Source of the DNA: Nitrospiraceae bacterium
Lineage (GTDB): Bacteria; Nitrospirota; Thermodesulfovibrionia; Thermodesulfovibrionales; UBA1546
Direction: 5' to 3'
Length of the DNA stretch: 41,530 nt
Assembly: GCA_003599795.1 (NCBI GenBank)
Contig: QZJQ01000025.1
Location: 1 to 41,530, forward strand
Under the pieces are notes generated by a model. That model saw only the letters and a program-made list of their open reading frames with translations, did not search any database and was not told where the DNA came from. Each line of letters opens with the position of its first letter. Position 1 is the stretch's first letter. Shown here piece after piece: positions 28,241 to 37,975 of the stretch. The position numbers and the translations under genes are program-made.

Positions 28241-30685
28241 TCAATTTACCCCGGAAAGCACTTCAGCTTCTTCGGCCTCAACAAAGGTTGGTATTCCGGA
28301 TTCAAGCACAACTTTTATTTTGCAGCTGTTTTTGAATCTGCCTTTGAGCAGCTCTTCTGACAGCGGATCCTCTATTTCTTTCTGTACAGCCCTTCTCATG
28401 GGCCGCGCCCCGTAATTTGGCTGGTAGTAGTTTTTAACAAGCCACTCTTTAACTGCATGGTCTATTTCCACAACAATATCCTGTTCAAGCAGCTGCTTGT
28501 TGGTCTCGCTTATAAGCAGGTCAATAATTGAGAACAGCTGTTCTTTTTCAAGAGGGTGAAACACTACTATTTCATCAACACGGTTAAGAAATTCAGGGTT
28601 AAACGCCTTTTTGAGCTCAACAAGAACGTTATCCTTTATCTTCTGATAGACATCGTCCGATTGGGTTCTCTGGAAGCCCAGTGGAGTTGCTTTTTCAATA
28701 ATCCTCGCGCCTATGTTTGAGGTCATTATTATTACCGCATTTTTAAAATCAACCTTCCTGCCGAAACTGTCTGTCAGAACGCCTTCATCAAGCACCTGCA
28801 GAAGTATGTTAAATACGTCGGGATGAGCTTTTTCTATCTCATCAAACAGGATGACAGAATATGGTTTTTTTCTGATTTTTTCAGTAAGCTGTCCTCCCTC
28901 TTCATAGCCCACATATCCCGGAGGCGCGCCTGTTAGTTTGGAGACATTGAACCTCTCCATGTATTCCGACATGTCAACTTTAATGAGGGCATTCTCGTCA
29001 TTGAAGAGGAACTCTGCAAGCGCTTTTGCAAGTTCGGTTTTTCCAACCCCTGTCGGGCCTAAAAAGAAGAAAGAACCGATAGGTTTTTTCTTACTCTTTA
29101 GTCCTGCCCTTGACCTCCTGATGGCCCTTGAGACAGCTTTTATCGCCTCATCCTGAGAGATTATTCTGTTATGGATGACTTCTTCCATTCTCAGAAGTTT
29201 TTCAGATTCTTTTTCCTCAAGCCTCAGTAGCGGGATGCCTGTCATCTTTGCAACTGTGTAGGTGACATCATCTTCCGAAATGACCGGAATTTCTTTATTG
29301 AGGTTATCCTTCCACTGCTTCAGTATCTGGTCGTGAAGTTTTTTAAGCTTTTCTTCCTCGTTCCGTATGGATGCGGCTTTCTCAATGTCATGAAGTTTTA
29401 CATAAAGATTTTTTTCTCTTGTCAGCCTTGCTATGTCATGTTCCAGTTCTTTTATCTCACCTGGAGGCGTATATCTTTTAAGGTTGATCCTTGCGCCTGT
29501 TTCATCAATAACATCAATTGCCTTATCCGGCAGATGCCTGTCGGCTATATACCGGTCGGACAGCTTTGAGGCCGCTGTTATTGCGTCGTCGCTGATTTTT
29601 ACCCTGTGATGCGACTCGTATCTGCTTCTTAAACCTGTCAGGATATCAATTGTAGCGTCCACGGCAGGTGATTCAACATTGATAGGCTGGAATCTTCTCT
29701 CCAAGGCTCCGTCTTTTTCAATATATTTTCTGTATTCGTCAGGTGTTGTTGCGCCTATGCATTGAATCTCACCTCTGGACAGCGCAGGTTTTAGCATGCT
29801 GGATGCATCCACAGAGCCCTCGGCGGCGCCCGCGCCTATTAATGTATGGAGTTCATCAACGAAGAGAATCACGTTGTCAGTGTGGGTTATTTCCTTCATC
29901 ACGACTTTAAGCCTCTCTTCAAACTGGCCTCTGTATTTGGTCCCTGCTATGAGTGCGCCGAGATCCAGGGATACAATCCGTTTGCCAAAAAGATTTTCCG
30001 GCACATCACCCACTACGATTTTCTGCGCAAGGCCCTCAACAATGGCTGTTTTGCCTACACCGGGCTCGCCGATTATTACAGGATTATTTTTTATTCTCCT
30101 GCCGAGTATCTGAAGCACGCGCTCAATCTCATCCTCCCTGCCGATTACAGGGTCCAGCTTGCCTTCCCTTGCCATCTGCGTAAGATCCCTGCCGAATTCA
30201 TCAAGGGCAGGCGTTGTGCTGCGCCTTTCTCTTACAGTGTGCGCCTGCGGCCTCATTGAGAAATTTATTGCAAGCTGCCTTGCAGCCAGAAGGTTTGCTC
30301 CGAGGCTTCTGAGTGTTCTGCCCGCTATTCCCTCGTCTTCGCGTAAAAGGCCGAGCAGAAGGTGTTCGCTTCCGATGTAACTGTGGCCGATAAGCCTTGC
30401 TTCTTCCACTGCAAGCTCAAGGACTTTTTTTGCGCGCGGGGTAAACGGTATGTCGCCGAATGTAAGCACGTTAGTGCCGTAGGGGAGTTTCCGCTCTACT
30501 TCCATGCGCACCTCTTCAATTGAGATGCCCATTTTCTTGATTATTGCAGCGCTAATTCCCTCTTCTTCTCTCAGGAGTGCAAGCAGGAGATGCTCTGTCC
30601 CAAGGTAATCGTTCTGGCGCTTTTCAGCTTCTTCCCTTGCGTAGATTATAACTTTTCTGCCGCGCTCTGTGAACTTCTCAAACAT
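28241..30685 (-). CDS. clpC: ClpC-type AAA+ chaperone, ATP-dependent Clp protease ATP-binding subunit
   Basis: Clp-N repeats, two Walker A motifs ([17 protein letters not shown]), UVR-like middle region. Confidence 0.95.
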   Translation of the reverse strand: MFEKFTERGRKVIIYAREEAEKRQNDYLGTEHLLLALLREEEGISAAIIKKMGISIEEVRMEVERKLPYGTNVLTFGDIPFTPRAKKVLELAVEEARLIGHSYIGSEHLLLGLLREDEGIAGRTLRSLGANLLAARQLAINFSMRPQAHTVRERRSTTPALDEFGRDLTQMAREGKLDPVIGREDEIERVLQILGRRIKNNPVIIGEPGVGKTAIVEGLAQKIVVGDVPENLFGKRIVSLDLGALIAGTKYRGQFEERLKVVMKEITHTDNVILFVDELHTLIGAGAAEGSVDASSMLKPALSRGEIQCIGATTPDEYRKYIEKDGALERRFQPINVESPAVDATIDILTGLRSRYESHHRVKISDDAITAASKLSDRYIADRHLPDKAIDVIDETGARINLKRYTPPGEIKELEHDIARLTREKNLYVKLHDIEKAASIRNEEEKLKKLHDQILKQWKDNLNKEIPVISEDDVTYTVAKMTGIPLLRLEEKESEKLLRMEEVIHNRIISQDEAIKAVSRAIRRSRAGLKSKKKPIGSFFFLGPTGVGKTELAKALAEFLFNDENALIKVDMSEYMERFNVSKLTGAPPGYVGYEEGGQLTEKIRKKPYSVILFDEIEKAHPDVFNILLQVLDEGVLTDSFGRKVDFKNAVIIMTSNIGARIIEKATPLGFQRTQSDDVYQKIKDNVLVELKKAFNPEFLNRVDEIVVFHPLEKEQLFSIIDLLISETNKQLLEQDIVVEIDHAVKEWLVKNYYQPNYGARPMRRAVQKEIEDPLSEELLKGRFKNSCKIKVVLESGIPTFVEAEEAEVLSGVN

Positions 30686-30764
30686 TGAATAACTCTCCTC
30701 TGCGAAGTTCTATGCTTATTAGTTAAATAATACTTTTTTTAGTTGTTAAAGTCAATAAACCCTT

Positions 30765-31505
30765 CTATTTTTCAGCAGTATAATTCATGAGATATTTGGC
30801 GGCCACTGCTTCAAGGGAAGTAGCGGAAGGCGCTCCTTTTTGCAGCAAACTGAGAGCATCAAGGTCAGATTTCCAAACAACATCACCCGGAGCAATAAGG
30901 CAAATACTGTCCGTTACGTGCTTTGTATGAAGCTTGCCGTTCTTAAAATAATAATGGTCTTCTGTGTTTATCTCTGTGGGGTACGAGCGCATAAACGGCG
31001 GAAAGTCGCCGGGTCTGAACCAGAGTTTGATTTCCCGTTCTGCCTCGTCATTAACAGCCGAAGCGTGGATGAGGTTATCCATTCTCTCGCCGATTTTGTT
31101 TCCTGCGGCATCTTTCAGGGGAACAACCGTGCCCAATGCGCGGATGCATCCCGGTTTTGTTTCGCGTGCAACATGAGGATTGGTGGGCCCGCAGATTTCC
31201 CGCATCTTTTTCACCGCATCAGGCCCCTGATAAACAAGGGCTATAACCCTGCGCCTTTCAGGATCGTCAGGATAATGAAGCAGCCCCATAATATATTCAA
31301 TCAAAGAAGGGTAAAACACCTTGCCCCGGTGTTCGGCATAGTGTTCCTCTGCGAGCATCCTGCTTACATGAACTATTTTTGCTCCTGCAAAACGTAAACC
31401 TGTATGGAATTCCGAGAGCTGGGAGAGCACATATCCTGTCAGTGAATTTTTCAGGGCATCCGGCTTGATTAATACAAGGGTCTGCTCGTTTTTTTCTTTA
31501 GTCAT
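30765..31505 (-). CDS. Nucleoside diphosphate kinase family protein with insertions and C-terminal extension
   Basis: TLVLIKPDALKNSLTGYVLSQL and NLIHASAVNDEAEREIKLWF resemble NDK; 246 aa, about 100 longer than standard Ndk. Confidence 0.82.
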   Translation of the reverse strand: MTKEKNEQTLVLIKPDALKNSLTGYVLSQLSEFHTGLRFAGAKIVHVSRMLAEEHYAEHRGKVFYPSLIEYIMGLLHYPDDPERRRVIALVYQGPDAVKKMREICGPTNPHVARETKPGCIRALGTVVPLKDAAGNKIGERMDNLIHASAVNDEAEREIKLWFRPGDFPPFMRSYPTEINTEDHYYFKNGKLHTKHVTDSICLIAPGDVVWKSDLDALSLLQKGAPSATSLEAVAAKYLMNYTAEK

Positions 31506-31533
31506 TTAAAGGTTCCTTCCTTAAGAGTTATAG

Positions 31534-32460
31534 TTATATTGAAAGTTTCTTAACCATTTTTTTAACGGTAGAGCATGATTCTCTGAGCTGGGCTTTTTCT
31601 TCCTTTGTGAGTTTTATCTCAACTATTTTTTCAACTCCGTCCCTGCCGAGAATAACCGGCACGCCAAGATACACATCTTTCATCCCGTATTCTCCGTTCA
31701 GGTACGCTGCGCAGGGAAGCATGCGCTTTTCATTGAATAAAATTGATTTGATCATCTGGACAACTGCGGCAGCTGGCGCATAGTACGCGCTTCCTGATTT
31801 AAGCAGGCTTACTATTTCAGCTCCTCCGTTTCTTGTCCTGTGCACCAGTGAATCAATTGTTTTTTTCTTCAGAAATTCCGTTACTGCTATGCCCTTTACA
31901 GTAGTGAACCTTGGAAGCGGAACCATCTGGTCTCCGTGCCCTCCAAGCACAATGGTTTCTATATCTTCAGACGATACATTCAGTTCCCATGAAAGAAAGG
32001 TCCTTAATCTGGCTGCATCAAGTATCCCGCCCATTCCTATTACCCTCTTGCATGAAAAGCCTGTTGTCTTCCATGCAAGCTGAGCCATCACATCCATAGG
32101 ATTTGTTACGACAATAACAATGGCGTTTGGAGAAGTTTTTGCAATTGCGGCTGAGACTTCCTTAATAACATCGGCATTTGCATGCAGAAGGTCGTCGCGC
32201 GACATATGGGGTTTTCTTGGGAATCCGGCGGTAATTACTATGATGTCTGAATTTTTAGTGTCTGCGTATTTGTTAGTCCCCTTCACGGAAACCGACGAAT
32301 TCCAGACAGGACAGGCCTCTGCAATATCAAGCGCTTTTCCCTGGGGAATTCCGTCCGCAACATCAAAAAGGACAACATCGGCAAGCGCTGCCTGAGCAAT
32401 CATCTGAGCTGCAGATGCGCCCACATTTCCTGCCCCGATTACGGATATTTTATCTCTCAT
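31534..32460 (-). CDS. mdh: Malate dehydrogenase (lactate/malate dehydrogenase family)
   Basis: ISVIGAGNVGASAAQMIA, TAGFPRKPHMSRDDLL, VTNPMDVMAQLAWK, GGHGDQMVPLPRFT. Confidence 0.93.
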   Translation of the reverse strand: MRDKISVIGAGNVGASAAQMIAQAALADVVLFDVADGIPQGKALDIAEACPVWNSSVSVKGTNKYADTKNSDIIVITAGFPRKPHMSRDDLLHANADVIKEVSAAIAKTSPNAIVIVVTNPMDVMAQLAWKTTGFSCKRVIGMGGILDAARLRTFLSWELNVSSEDIETIVLGGHGDQMVPLPRFTTVKGIAVTEFLKKKTIDSLVHRTRNGGAEIVSLLKSGSAYYAPAAAVVQMIKSILFNEKRMLPCAAYLNGEYGMKDVYLGVPVILGRDGVEKIVEIKLTKEEKAQLRESCSTVKKMVKKLSI

Positions 32461-32557
32461 ATCTTTCCCCTTAGAAATTTAATATGGATTAAGTATGGAA
32501 AGGGGCAAAGGATATGCAGACCCCTTACAATGACTGAAATTTCCTTAATACGCAGTT

Positions 32558-32764
32558 TTATTGTAATTTTACTACGTTAGCGGCTTTTGGGCCTCGCTCG
32601 CCTTCCACAATATCAAACTGTACTCTCTGACCCTCGGCAAGGGTCTTAAACCCGTCGTTTGAAATTGATGAATAATGGACAAATACATCCGTGCCATTGT
32701 CCTGCTGAATGAACCCGTAACCTTTTGTTTCGTTGAACCATTTTACTTTCCCTTCAAACGGCAT
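32558..32764 (-). CDS. Cold-shock domain protein
   Basis: [30 protein letters not shown]. Confidence 0.95.
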   Translation of the reverse strand: MPFEGKVKWFNETKGYGFIQQDNGTDVFVHYSSISNDGFKTLAEGQRVQFDIVEGERGPKAANVVKLQ

Positions 32765-32901
32765 ACTGCTTAAATCCTCCTTTTCTCGTTGCGAGAAGAT
32801 AATTCGCCTGAAAAACAGGGTAAACTTTTATAGCATTTAGCGAAATTGTTGTCAAGAAAAAATCACGCCCGAAAAAAATGCCGGCGGCATGTGATTTTCC
32901 T

Positions 32902-32931
32902 TTGACATAATATCGTGAAATATGGTATTCA
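32902..32931 (+). promoter_or_regulatory. Putative sigma70-type promoter for the Ig-repeat/AMIN-like protein
   Basis: TTGACA - 18 nt - TATTCA upstream of the ATG at 32974. Confidence 0.45.
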
Positions 32932-32973
32932 TACATACGTGAAAAAAAGTCCTATTCTGATAGGAGAATAACG

Positions 32974-34887
32974 ATGAAAAACATTTTTAGATTGAAAACG
33001 TTGTTGTCATCAGTAGCTGCCGCTTTATTGGTATTTGTAGCATCAAACGTATCGCACAGCGGAAATATCATAGTGAAGCCCGGAGGTTTTGACCACTTTG
33101 CAGTGCAACTGCCGGAAAAAGTCAGGGCAGGCGAAGGAGTTATAGTTAAGCTGCAGGCCTACGACATGCATGACAACCTGATTACAAATTTTGCGGAGAC
33201 AGGCAAGGAGTTTAAGGTTTCAGTTTCAGGTTCAGCTCAGGTGCAGCCTTCAATTTTAAAAGCAGTGTCATTCATGGGAGGCAGCGCCGGTATTACCATA
33301 GCAGGCAATAAGGCAGAAATTGTTGTGCTGTCTATTTTTGAAGCCGGAGGGACGGTTCCTCTTGTGACAAAAGAAATAGCAATTCTGCCGAATAAGCTGG
33401 ATCACTTTTTTATTCAGTCTCCTCCTGCTGTTATGGCAGGGAATAAGTTTGACATAAAAGTTATTGCAAGGGACGCGTACAGCAATCCTGTTGCCGATAC
33501 TGATATAGAGACTAAAAATATTAAACTTGCGCTTGCGGGAACAGCAGGCTTAAAGATTGTAAACGCAGATATGGTATTCAGAAACGGCGTAAGCATTGCC
33601 ACGCTTATGGCTGAAAAGACCGGCGAATCAGCAATCGAGGTTCATGACACAGCAACAGGAAGCAGAGGCGCAAGCGCTGCTTTTAAAGTGATGTCAGCCG
33701 GATTAAGCTATTTTAAAATCCATGCGCCTAAAGAAGCGGTTGCAGGAGAGCAGTTTGAAGTAACCATAAGCACATTTGATGCTTTTGACAACCCTCTGGA
33801 CAATTATTCATCTTCAGGCAGAGGCGTGAATATCAGTTCTACCGGACAGGCAAAAGTATCCCCGTCTTTTATAGGGCAGTCAGAGTTTAAAAATGGACGG
33901 GCAGTTGTAAAGATGAGGTATGAAAAAGCCGAAGAAATAAGCATAGTCGCATCCGAGAGCGGTATGAGCCAGCAGGGCAAAAGCACGGCAGTGAGAATAA
34001 ATCCCGCTGCTCCTGAGAGATTTGTTGTTGTCACGCCTGATTCGGCTGTTGCAGGCCAGAAGTTCAGGATAAAGGTAGAGGTATATGACAAATTTAAAAA
34101 TATTGTTAGGAATTATAATCTTATCGGCAATGATGTTTATCTGAATGCCTCAGGCGCCGGCATGTTGTCTCCAAAGAGGGTGCATGCCTCGGAATTTGTT
34201 AATGGCGTTGCTTCCGTTGATGCTATGTATGACAAGGCAGAATCTTTTGCAGTTTCAGCTTCTATTGCTCCCAGAAAGGAAGAGAGGAAAATAACCGTTA
34301 AGGAAAAGAAAGAAGTCAGCGTTCCTGCGGCAGTTAAATCTCCGGATAAACCTGCCCCTCCGAAACCCAAGGCAATAGAAAAGCCAAAGGCGGAAAAACC
34401 CGCTGCAGTTGAAGGGAAGCCGTCAGTTAAGGCTGCTGAGAAACGCGAGAAAAAGAGCAAACAGATAACTGTGGCAAAAGAAGAGGGGAAACCCTCAGCC
34501 AAGGCTGCAGAGAAGAAGGAATCCGTAAAAGAAAAGAAGACATCAGAAAGGTTTTTTGAGATAAGCAAGGTTTCGCTTATAGAGGCAAAGAATAAAGCAA
34601 TGATAATAATGAATATGAATGCGCCGAAGGGTCATCTTGAATATAAAAACAGGACAGAAACCATTGACGGGAAAGAGTGGATAATTCTCAGCCTGAAGCC
34701 GGCTGTAAATAAAACAAAAAATCTCTGGAAATTCAAGTCTGCATTCATCAAGGAAATTCATATGGAAGATGACAAGGCGTCCGGCGCGCTGAATATAAGG
34801 ATTGAGACAATGGGGAAGCAGGTTACATTTGATATAAATAAGGTAAAAGACTCGCTTATCATAAGCATCTCGGCAATAAATTCCTAA
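32974..34887 (+). CDS. Secreted protein with four Ig-like repeats, Lys/Pro/Glu-rich linker and AMIN-like C-terminal domain
   Basis: Signal peptide; repeats starting DHFAVQLP, DHFFIQSP, SYFKIHAP, ERFVVVTP, each with an AYD/ARD/TFD/VYD..N(P/I) core; low-complexity linker; C-terminal beta-rich domain. Confidence 0.7.
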   Translation: MKNIFRLKTLLSSVAAALLVFVASNVSHSGNIIVKPGGFDHFAVQLPEKVRAGEGVIVKLQAYDMHDNLITNFAETGKEFKVSVSGSAQVQPSILKAVSFMGGSAGITIAGNKAEIVVLSIFEAGGTVPLVTKEIAILPNKLDHFFIQSPPAVMAGNKFDIKVIARDAYSNPVADTDIETKNIKLALAGTAGLKIVNADMVFRNGVSIATLMAEKTGESAIEVHDTATGSRGASAAFKVMSAGLSYFKIHAPKEAVAGEQFEVTISTFDAFDNPLDNYSSSGRGVNISSTGQAKVSPSFIGQSEFKNGRAVVKMRYEKAEEISIVASESGMSQQGKSTAVRINPAAPERFVVVTPDSAVAGQKFRIKVEVYDKFKNIVRNYNLIGNDVYLNASGAGMLSPKRVHASEFVNGVASVDAMYDKAESFAVSASIAPRKEERKITVKEKKEVSVPAAVKSPDKPAPPKPKAIEKPKAEKPAAVEGKPSVKAAEKREKKSKQITVAKEEGKPSAKAAEKKESVKEKKTSERFFEISKVSLIEAKNKAMIIMNMNAPKGHLEYKNRTETIDGKEWIILSLKPAVNKTKNLWKFKSAFIKEIHMEDDKASGALNIRIETMGKQVTFDINKVKDSLIISISAINS

Positions 34888-34907
34888 GCAGTAAGAAAGA
34901 CAAAACC

Positions 34908-35660
34908 TTGCGCAGACCATTCATTGCAGCCAATTGGAAAATGAACAAGACCATTCCTGAGACACGGGAATTCTTAAAGGAATTGGTGTCTCTTGTAAAG
35001 GATGCAAAAGACGTGGATATTATTGTAGCCCCGCCGTTTACCGCCCTTTCTGCTGCTGCAGAGAGCGTTGCGGGGGCTAATATAAAAATTGCTGCACAGG
35101 ATATTTTTTATGAGGAAAAAGGCGCGTTTACCGGCGAAATATCGCCGGCTATGATTTTGGACTCCGGGTGCACGCACGTTATCATCGGGCACTCTGAACG
35201 AAGGCAGTATTTTAATGAAACAGATGAGGTGATTAATAAGAAGGTCAAAGCGGCAAAGAAAAGCGGGCTTGGCGTTATTTTCTGCATAGGAGAATCCCTT
35301 GCGGAAAGAGAGTCAGGGAAGACGTTTGATGTGTTGAAAAGGGAAGTTGAGAAGGGGCTTGAAAATGTAGGCGGAGACAATGTTGTTGTGGCCTATGAAC
35401 CCGTATGGGCGATTGGCACCGGCAGGACAGCAGCGCCTTCACAGGCGCAGGAGGCGCATGCTTACATCAGGGAGAGGTTAAGGTTTTTATATGGAAATAA
35501 GGCTGATGAAAATCGTATAATATACGGAGGAAGCGTAACCCCTGAGAATGTGGATTCTCTGATGGCTTGTGAAGATGTGGATGGAGCGCTTGTTGGCGGA
35601 GCAAGCCTGAAGGTTGAAAGCTTTGTAAGGTTAGTTAAATTTAATACGGAGGCGAGATGA
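34908..35660 (+). CDS. tpiA: Triosephosphate isomerase (TTG start)
   Basis: RRPFIAANWKMNKT, VIIGHSERRQYFNE, VAYEPVWAIGTG, IIYGGSVTPEN. Confidence 0.96.
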   Translation: MRRPFIAANWKMNKTIPETREFLKELVSLVKDAKDVDIIVAPPFTALSAAAESVAGANIKIAAQDIFYEEKGAFTGEISPAMILDSGCTHVIIGHSERRQYFNETDEVINKKVKAAKKSGLGVIFCIGESLAERESGKTFDVLKREVEKGLENVGGDNVVVAYEPVWAIGTGRTAAPSQAQEAHAYIRERLRFLYGNKADENRIIYGGSVTPENVDSLMACEDVDGALVGGASLKVESFVRLVKFNTEAR

Positions 35661-36028
35661 TAACTCTTCTTTTGACGGTTCACGTTATCGTGGCATTATT
35701 TTTGATTTTTATCGTTCTTATACAGAGCGGCGGCAAAGGGGCGGAACTCGGCGCAGCATTTGGCGGTTCAAGCCAGACTCTTTTTGGAAGCCGGGGGGCG
35801 GCCACTTTTTTCAGCAAGCTTACCACAATAGCCGCGGTTGCTTTTATGGTTACGTCTTTGTCTCTCGCAATCGTTTCAACAAAGAGCGGGTCTGTTGTAA
35901 AGGAGACTCTTCCTGTTAAGGAGAAAGCTGATATACCGGCGTCGCAGGGCCCAATTTCCGGAGACGTTCAGCCGGCCCAACCGTCTCAGCCGCCTGTTCA
36001 AACACCAGCACAGCCTGCGAGGAAATAG
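35657..36028 (+). CDS. secG: Protein translocase subunit SecG
   Basis: Two TM helices with QSGGKGAELGAAFGGSSQTLFGSRGAATFFSKLT. Confidence 0.92.
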   Translation: MITLLLTVHVIVALFLIFIVLIQSGGKGAELGAAFGGSSQTLFGSRGAATFFSKLTTIAAVAFMVTSLSLAIVSTKSGSVVKETLPVKEKADIPASQGPISGDVQPAQPSQPPVQTPAQPARK

Positions 36029-36031
36029 GCA

Positions 36032-36214
36032 ATGAACGACCTGTTTTTAGTCTTAGGCATTCTGGCGGTGTGGATAATTCTTCAGGTTGTAGTATTTCCG
36101 CGTTTGGGTATTTCTACATGAGGTGTTCCCAAGGAGCCGGGCGCTCCAAAAAAGAAATGCTGAAAGTGCGGTAATTTTTTGCGTTTTCTGTCCTCATATC
36201 ATAATCTACAATAA
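36032..36214 (+). CDS. Candidate small membrane selenoprotein with in-frame TGA at 36119-36121 and 36161-36163 (absent from the ORF track)
   Basis: GAGG RBS 9 nt before ATG. Reading TGA as Sec gives MNDLFLVLGILAVWIILQVVVFPRLGISTUGVPKEPGAPKKKCUKCGNFLRFLSSYHNLQ. Stem GGAGC-CGGGC-GCTCC starts 11 nt after the first TGA, with the apical loop 16 nt after it. Confidence 0.5.
36133..36147 (+). promoter_or_regulatory. Candidate bacterial SECIS stem-loop
   Basis: GGAGC (36133-36137) loop CGGGC, GCTCC (36143-36147); 16 nt separate the TGA from the loop. Confidence 0.45.
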
Positions 36215-36259
36215 AGTCATTAACTTTACATTTTTGTCATATCTTATTAAACTTATCTT

Positions 36260-37792
36260 ATGAAACGCGATTACGATAAGGCTCTTGAAATCACGGCGCT
36301 TTACGAGATAAGCAAACTTCTGGGCTCTTCACTTAACCTGAAATCAAACCTCAGAGGTGTGATGCGGGTTCTCTCAGAATATCTGGATATGAAAAGGGGA
36401 AATGTCGCGCTCAGAAGCAACAGTGAGGTGTCTATTGTCGCTGCTTACGGAATGACTGAGGAGGAAATAAAAAAAGGCAGGTACACGCTTGGTGAGGGCA
36501 TTATCGGCAGGGTTGCAAAGCTCGGCTCTCCCATAGTGATTCCAAGCATCGGGGAAGAGCCGTTATTTTTGAATAAGACCGGAGCAAGAAAAATTATCAG
36601 GAAGGAAAATATTGCATTCTTATGTGTGCCGATAAAATTTAAGAATGAAACGCTTGGCGTGCTGAGCGTTGACAGGCTTTTCGGCTCTAAGGTCATATCT
36701 TTTGAGGAAGACCTGAGGCTGTTGAAGATTATTGCATCGCTGATTGCCCAGACCGTAAAGCTTCATATGGAGATTGAAAAAGAGAGAGAGGCATTTCTTG
36801 AGGAAAAGGAAAATCTCAGGCAGCAGCTTAAGGGCAAATACAGGCTGGAAAACATCATAGGCCAGTCGGACAGGATGCAGGAGGTCTTCGGCGCTGTTCA
36901 CAGCGTAGCTCCTTCAAGGGCCAATGTGCTTTTACGCGGGGAAAGCGGAACAGGCAAAGAGCTTATTGCAAAGGCGATACATTATATGAGCCCGAGGGCA
37001 AAGGGGCCGTTTATAAAATTCAACTGTGCGTCCATTCCTGAGGGGCTTCTTGAGTCAGAACTCTTTGGCCACGAAAAGGGCGCATTTACCGGCGCAATGG
37101 CGATGAGAAAAGGCAGGTTTGAACTTGCCGACAACGGGACCATATTTCTTGATGAGATAGGCGACCTTCCTTTAGCGCTCCAGCCTAAGATACTCAGGGT
37201 CTTGCAGGAAAAGGAATTTGAAAGGGTAGGCGGCGAAAAAACAACAAAAGTTGACGTAAGGCTTATTGCCGCTACAAGCAGAAATCTTGAGAATCTCGTT
37301 TCTGAAGGAAAGTTCAGGGAGGATCTTTATTACAGGCTGAACGTCGTTCCGGTATTCCTGCCTCCGTTAAGGGAAAAGATTGAGGATATACCTTTGCTTG
37401 TGGAATACTTTCTGAAAAAATATAATGAAGAAAATCACAAGTCTGTGTCCATAGCGCCTGATGCTTTAAATACCCTTGTAAATTATGACTGGCCCGGCAA
37501 TGTAAGAGAGCTTGAGAATACAATAGAGAGACTGGTAGTTATGTCGTGTCAGAAAAATATATCCCCCTCTGATTTGCCTTTTAATATCCGAGACCATACA
37601 CTCAGGGCCAAGTACGCATCTCAGATAAAGGATGCACTTCCCTCAACAATTGAAGATATTGAAAAGGCCAAGATACTTGATGCGATTAAGAGGACGGGAG
37701 GGATTCAGGCGAAGGCGGCAAGGCTTCTCGGCATTACCCCCCGCCAGATAGGCTATAAGATTAAGAAGTACGACCTCTCTGTGCTGAAATAG
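36260..37792 (+). CDS. NifA-like sigma54-dependent activator (GAF, AAA+, Fis-type HTH)
   Basis: GAF region, [28 protein letters not shown]-terminal [27 protein letters not shown] resembling NifA HTH. Confidence 0.9.
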   Translation: MKRDYDKALEITALYEISKLLGSSLNLKSNLRGVMRVLSEYLDMKRGNVALRSNSEVSIVAAYGMTEEEIKKGRYTLGEGIIGRVAKLGSPIVIPSIGEEPLFLNKTGARKIIRKENIAFLCVPIKFKNETLGVLSVDRLFGSKVISFEEDLRLLKIIASLIAQTVKLHMEIEKEREAFLEEKENLRQQLKGKYRLENIIGQSDRMQEVFGAVHSVAPSRANVLLRGESGTGKELIAKAIHYMSPRAKGPFIKFNCASIPEGLLESELFGHEKGAFTGAMAMRKGRFELADNGTIFLDEIGDLPLALQPKILRVLQEKEFERVGGEKTTKVDVRLIAATSRNLENLVSEGKFREDLYYRLNVVPVFLPPLREKIEDIPLLVEYFLKKYNEENHKSVSIAPDALNTLVNYDWPGNVRELENTIERLVVMSCQKNISPSDLPFNIRDHTLRAKYASQIKDALPSTIEDIEKAKILDAIKRTGGIQAKAARLLGITPRQIGYKIKKYDLSVLK

Positions 37793-37851
37793 CAACTCGT
37801 CCGTATCACTGCACTGTCTTAATTCTGTTTATATTTTTTTGATACTAAGCC

Positions 37852-37882
37852 TACAAAATTGTACTATGAATACAATTTTGTA
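37852..37882 (+). promoter_or_regulatory. Paired palindromic operator/enhancer TACAAAATTGTA-N7-TACAATTTTGTA
   Basis: Two 12-mers that are exact reverse complements of each other; centre 62 nt upstream of the -24 GG at 37929. Confidence 0.7.
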
Positions 37883-37926
37883 TTAAACCCCAATCTATTA
37901 ATCCTTGTAAATCAATAGGTTATATT

Positions 37927-37944
37927 TTGGCATGATTCTGGCAA
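37927..37944 (+). promoter_or_regulatory. Sigma54 (-24/-12) promoter for porin-amt
   Basis: TTGGCATGATTCTGGCAA; GG (37929) to GC (37941) spacing of 12. Confidence 0.85.
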
Positions 37945-37975
37945 TAACTTCTAATAAAAATTAGGAGGTGTTGTG

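Noticed and set aside
37857-37877. Canonical NifA site TGT-N10-ACA within the operator
   Set aside because: The spacing is 9 nt, not 10, and the second amt promoter shares TACA-N4-TGTA rather than TGT-N10-ACA.
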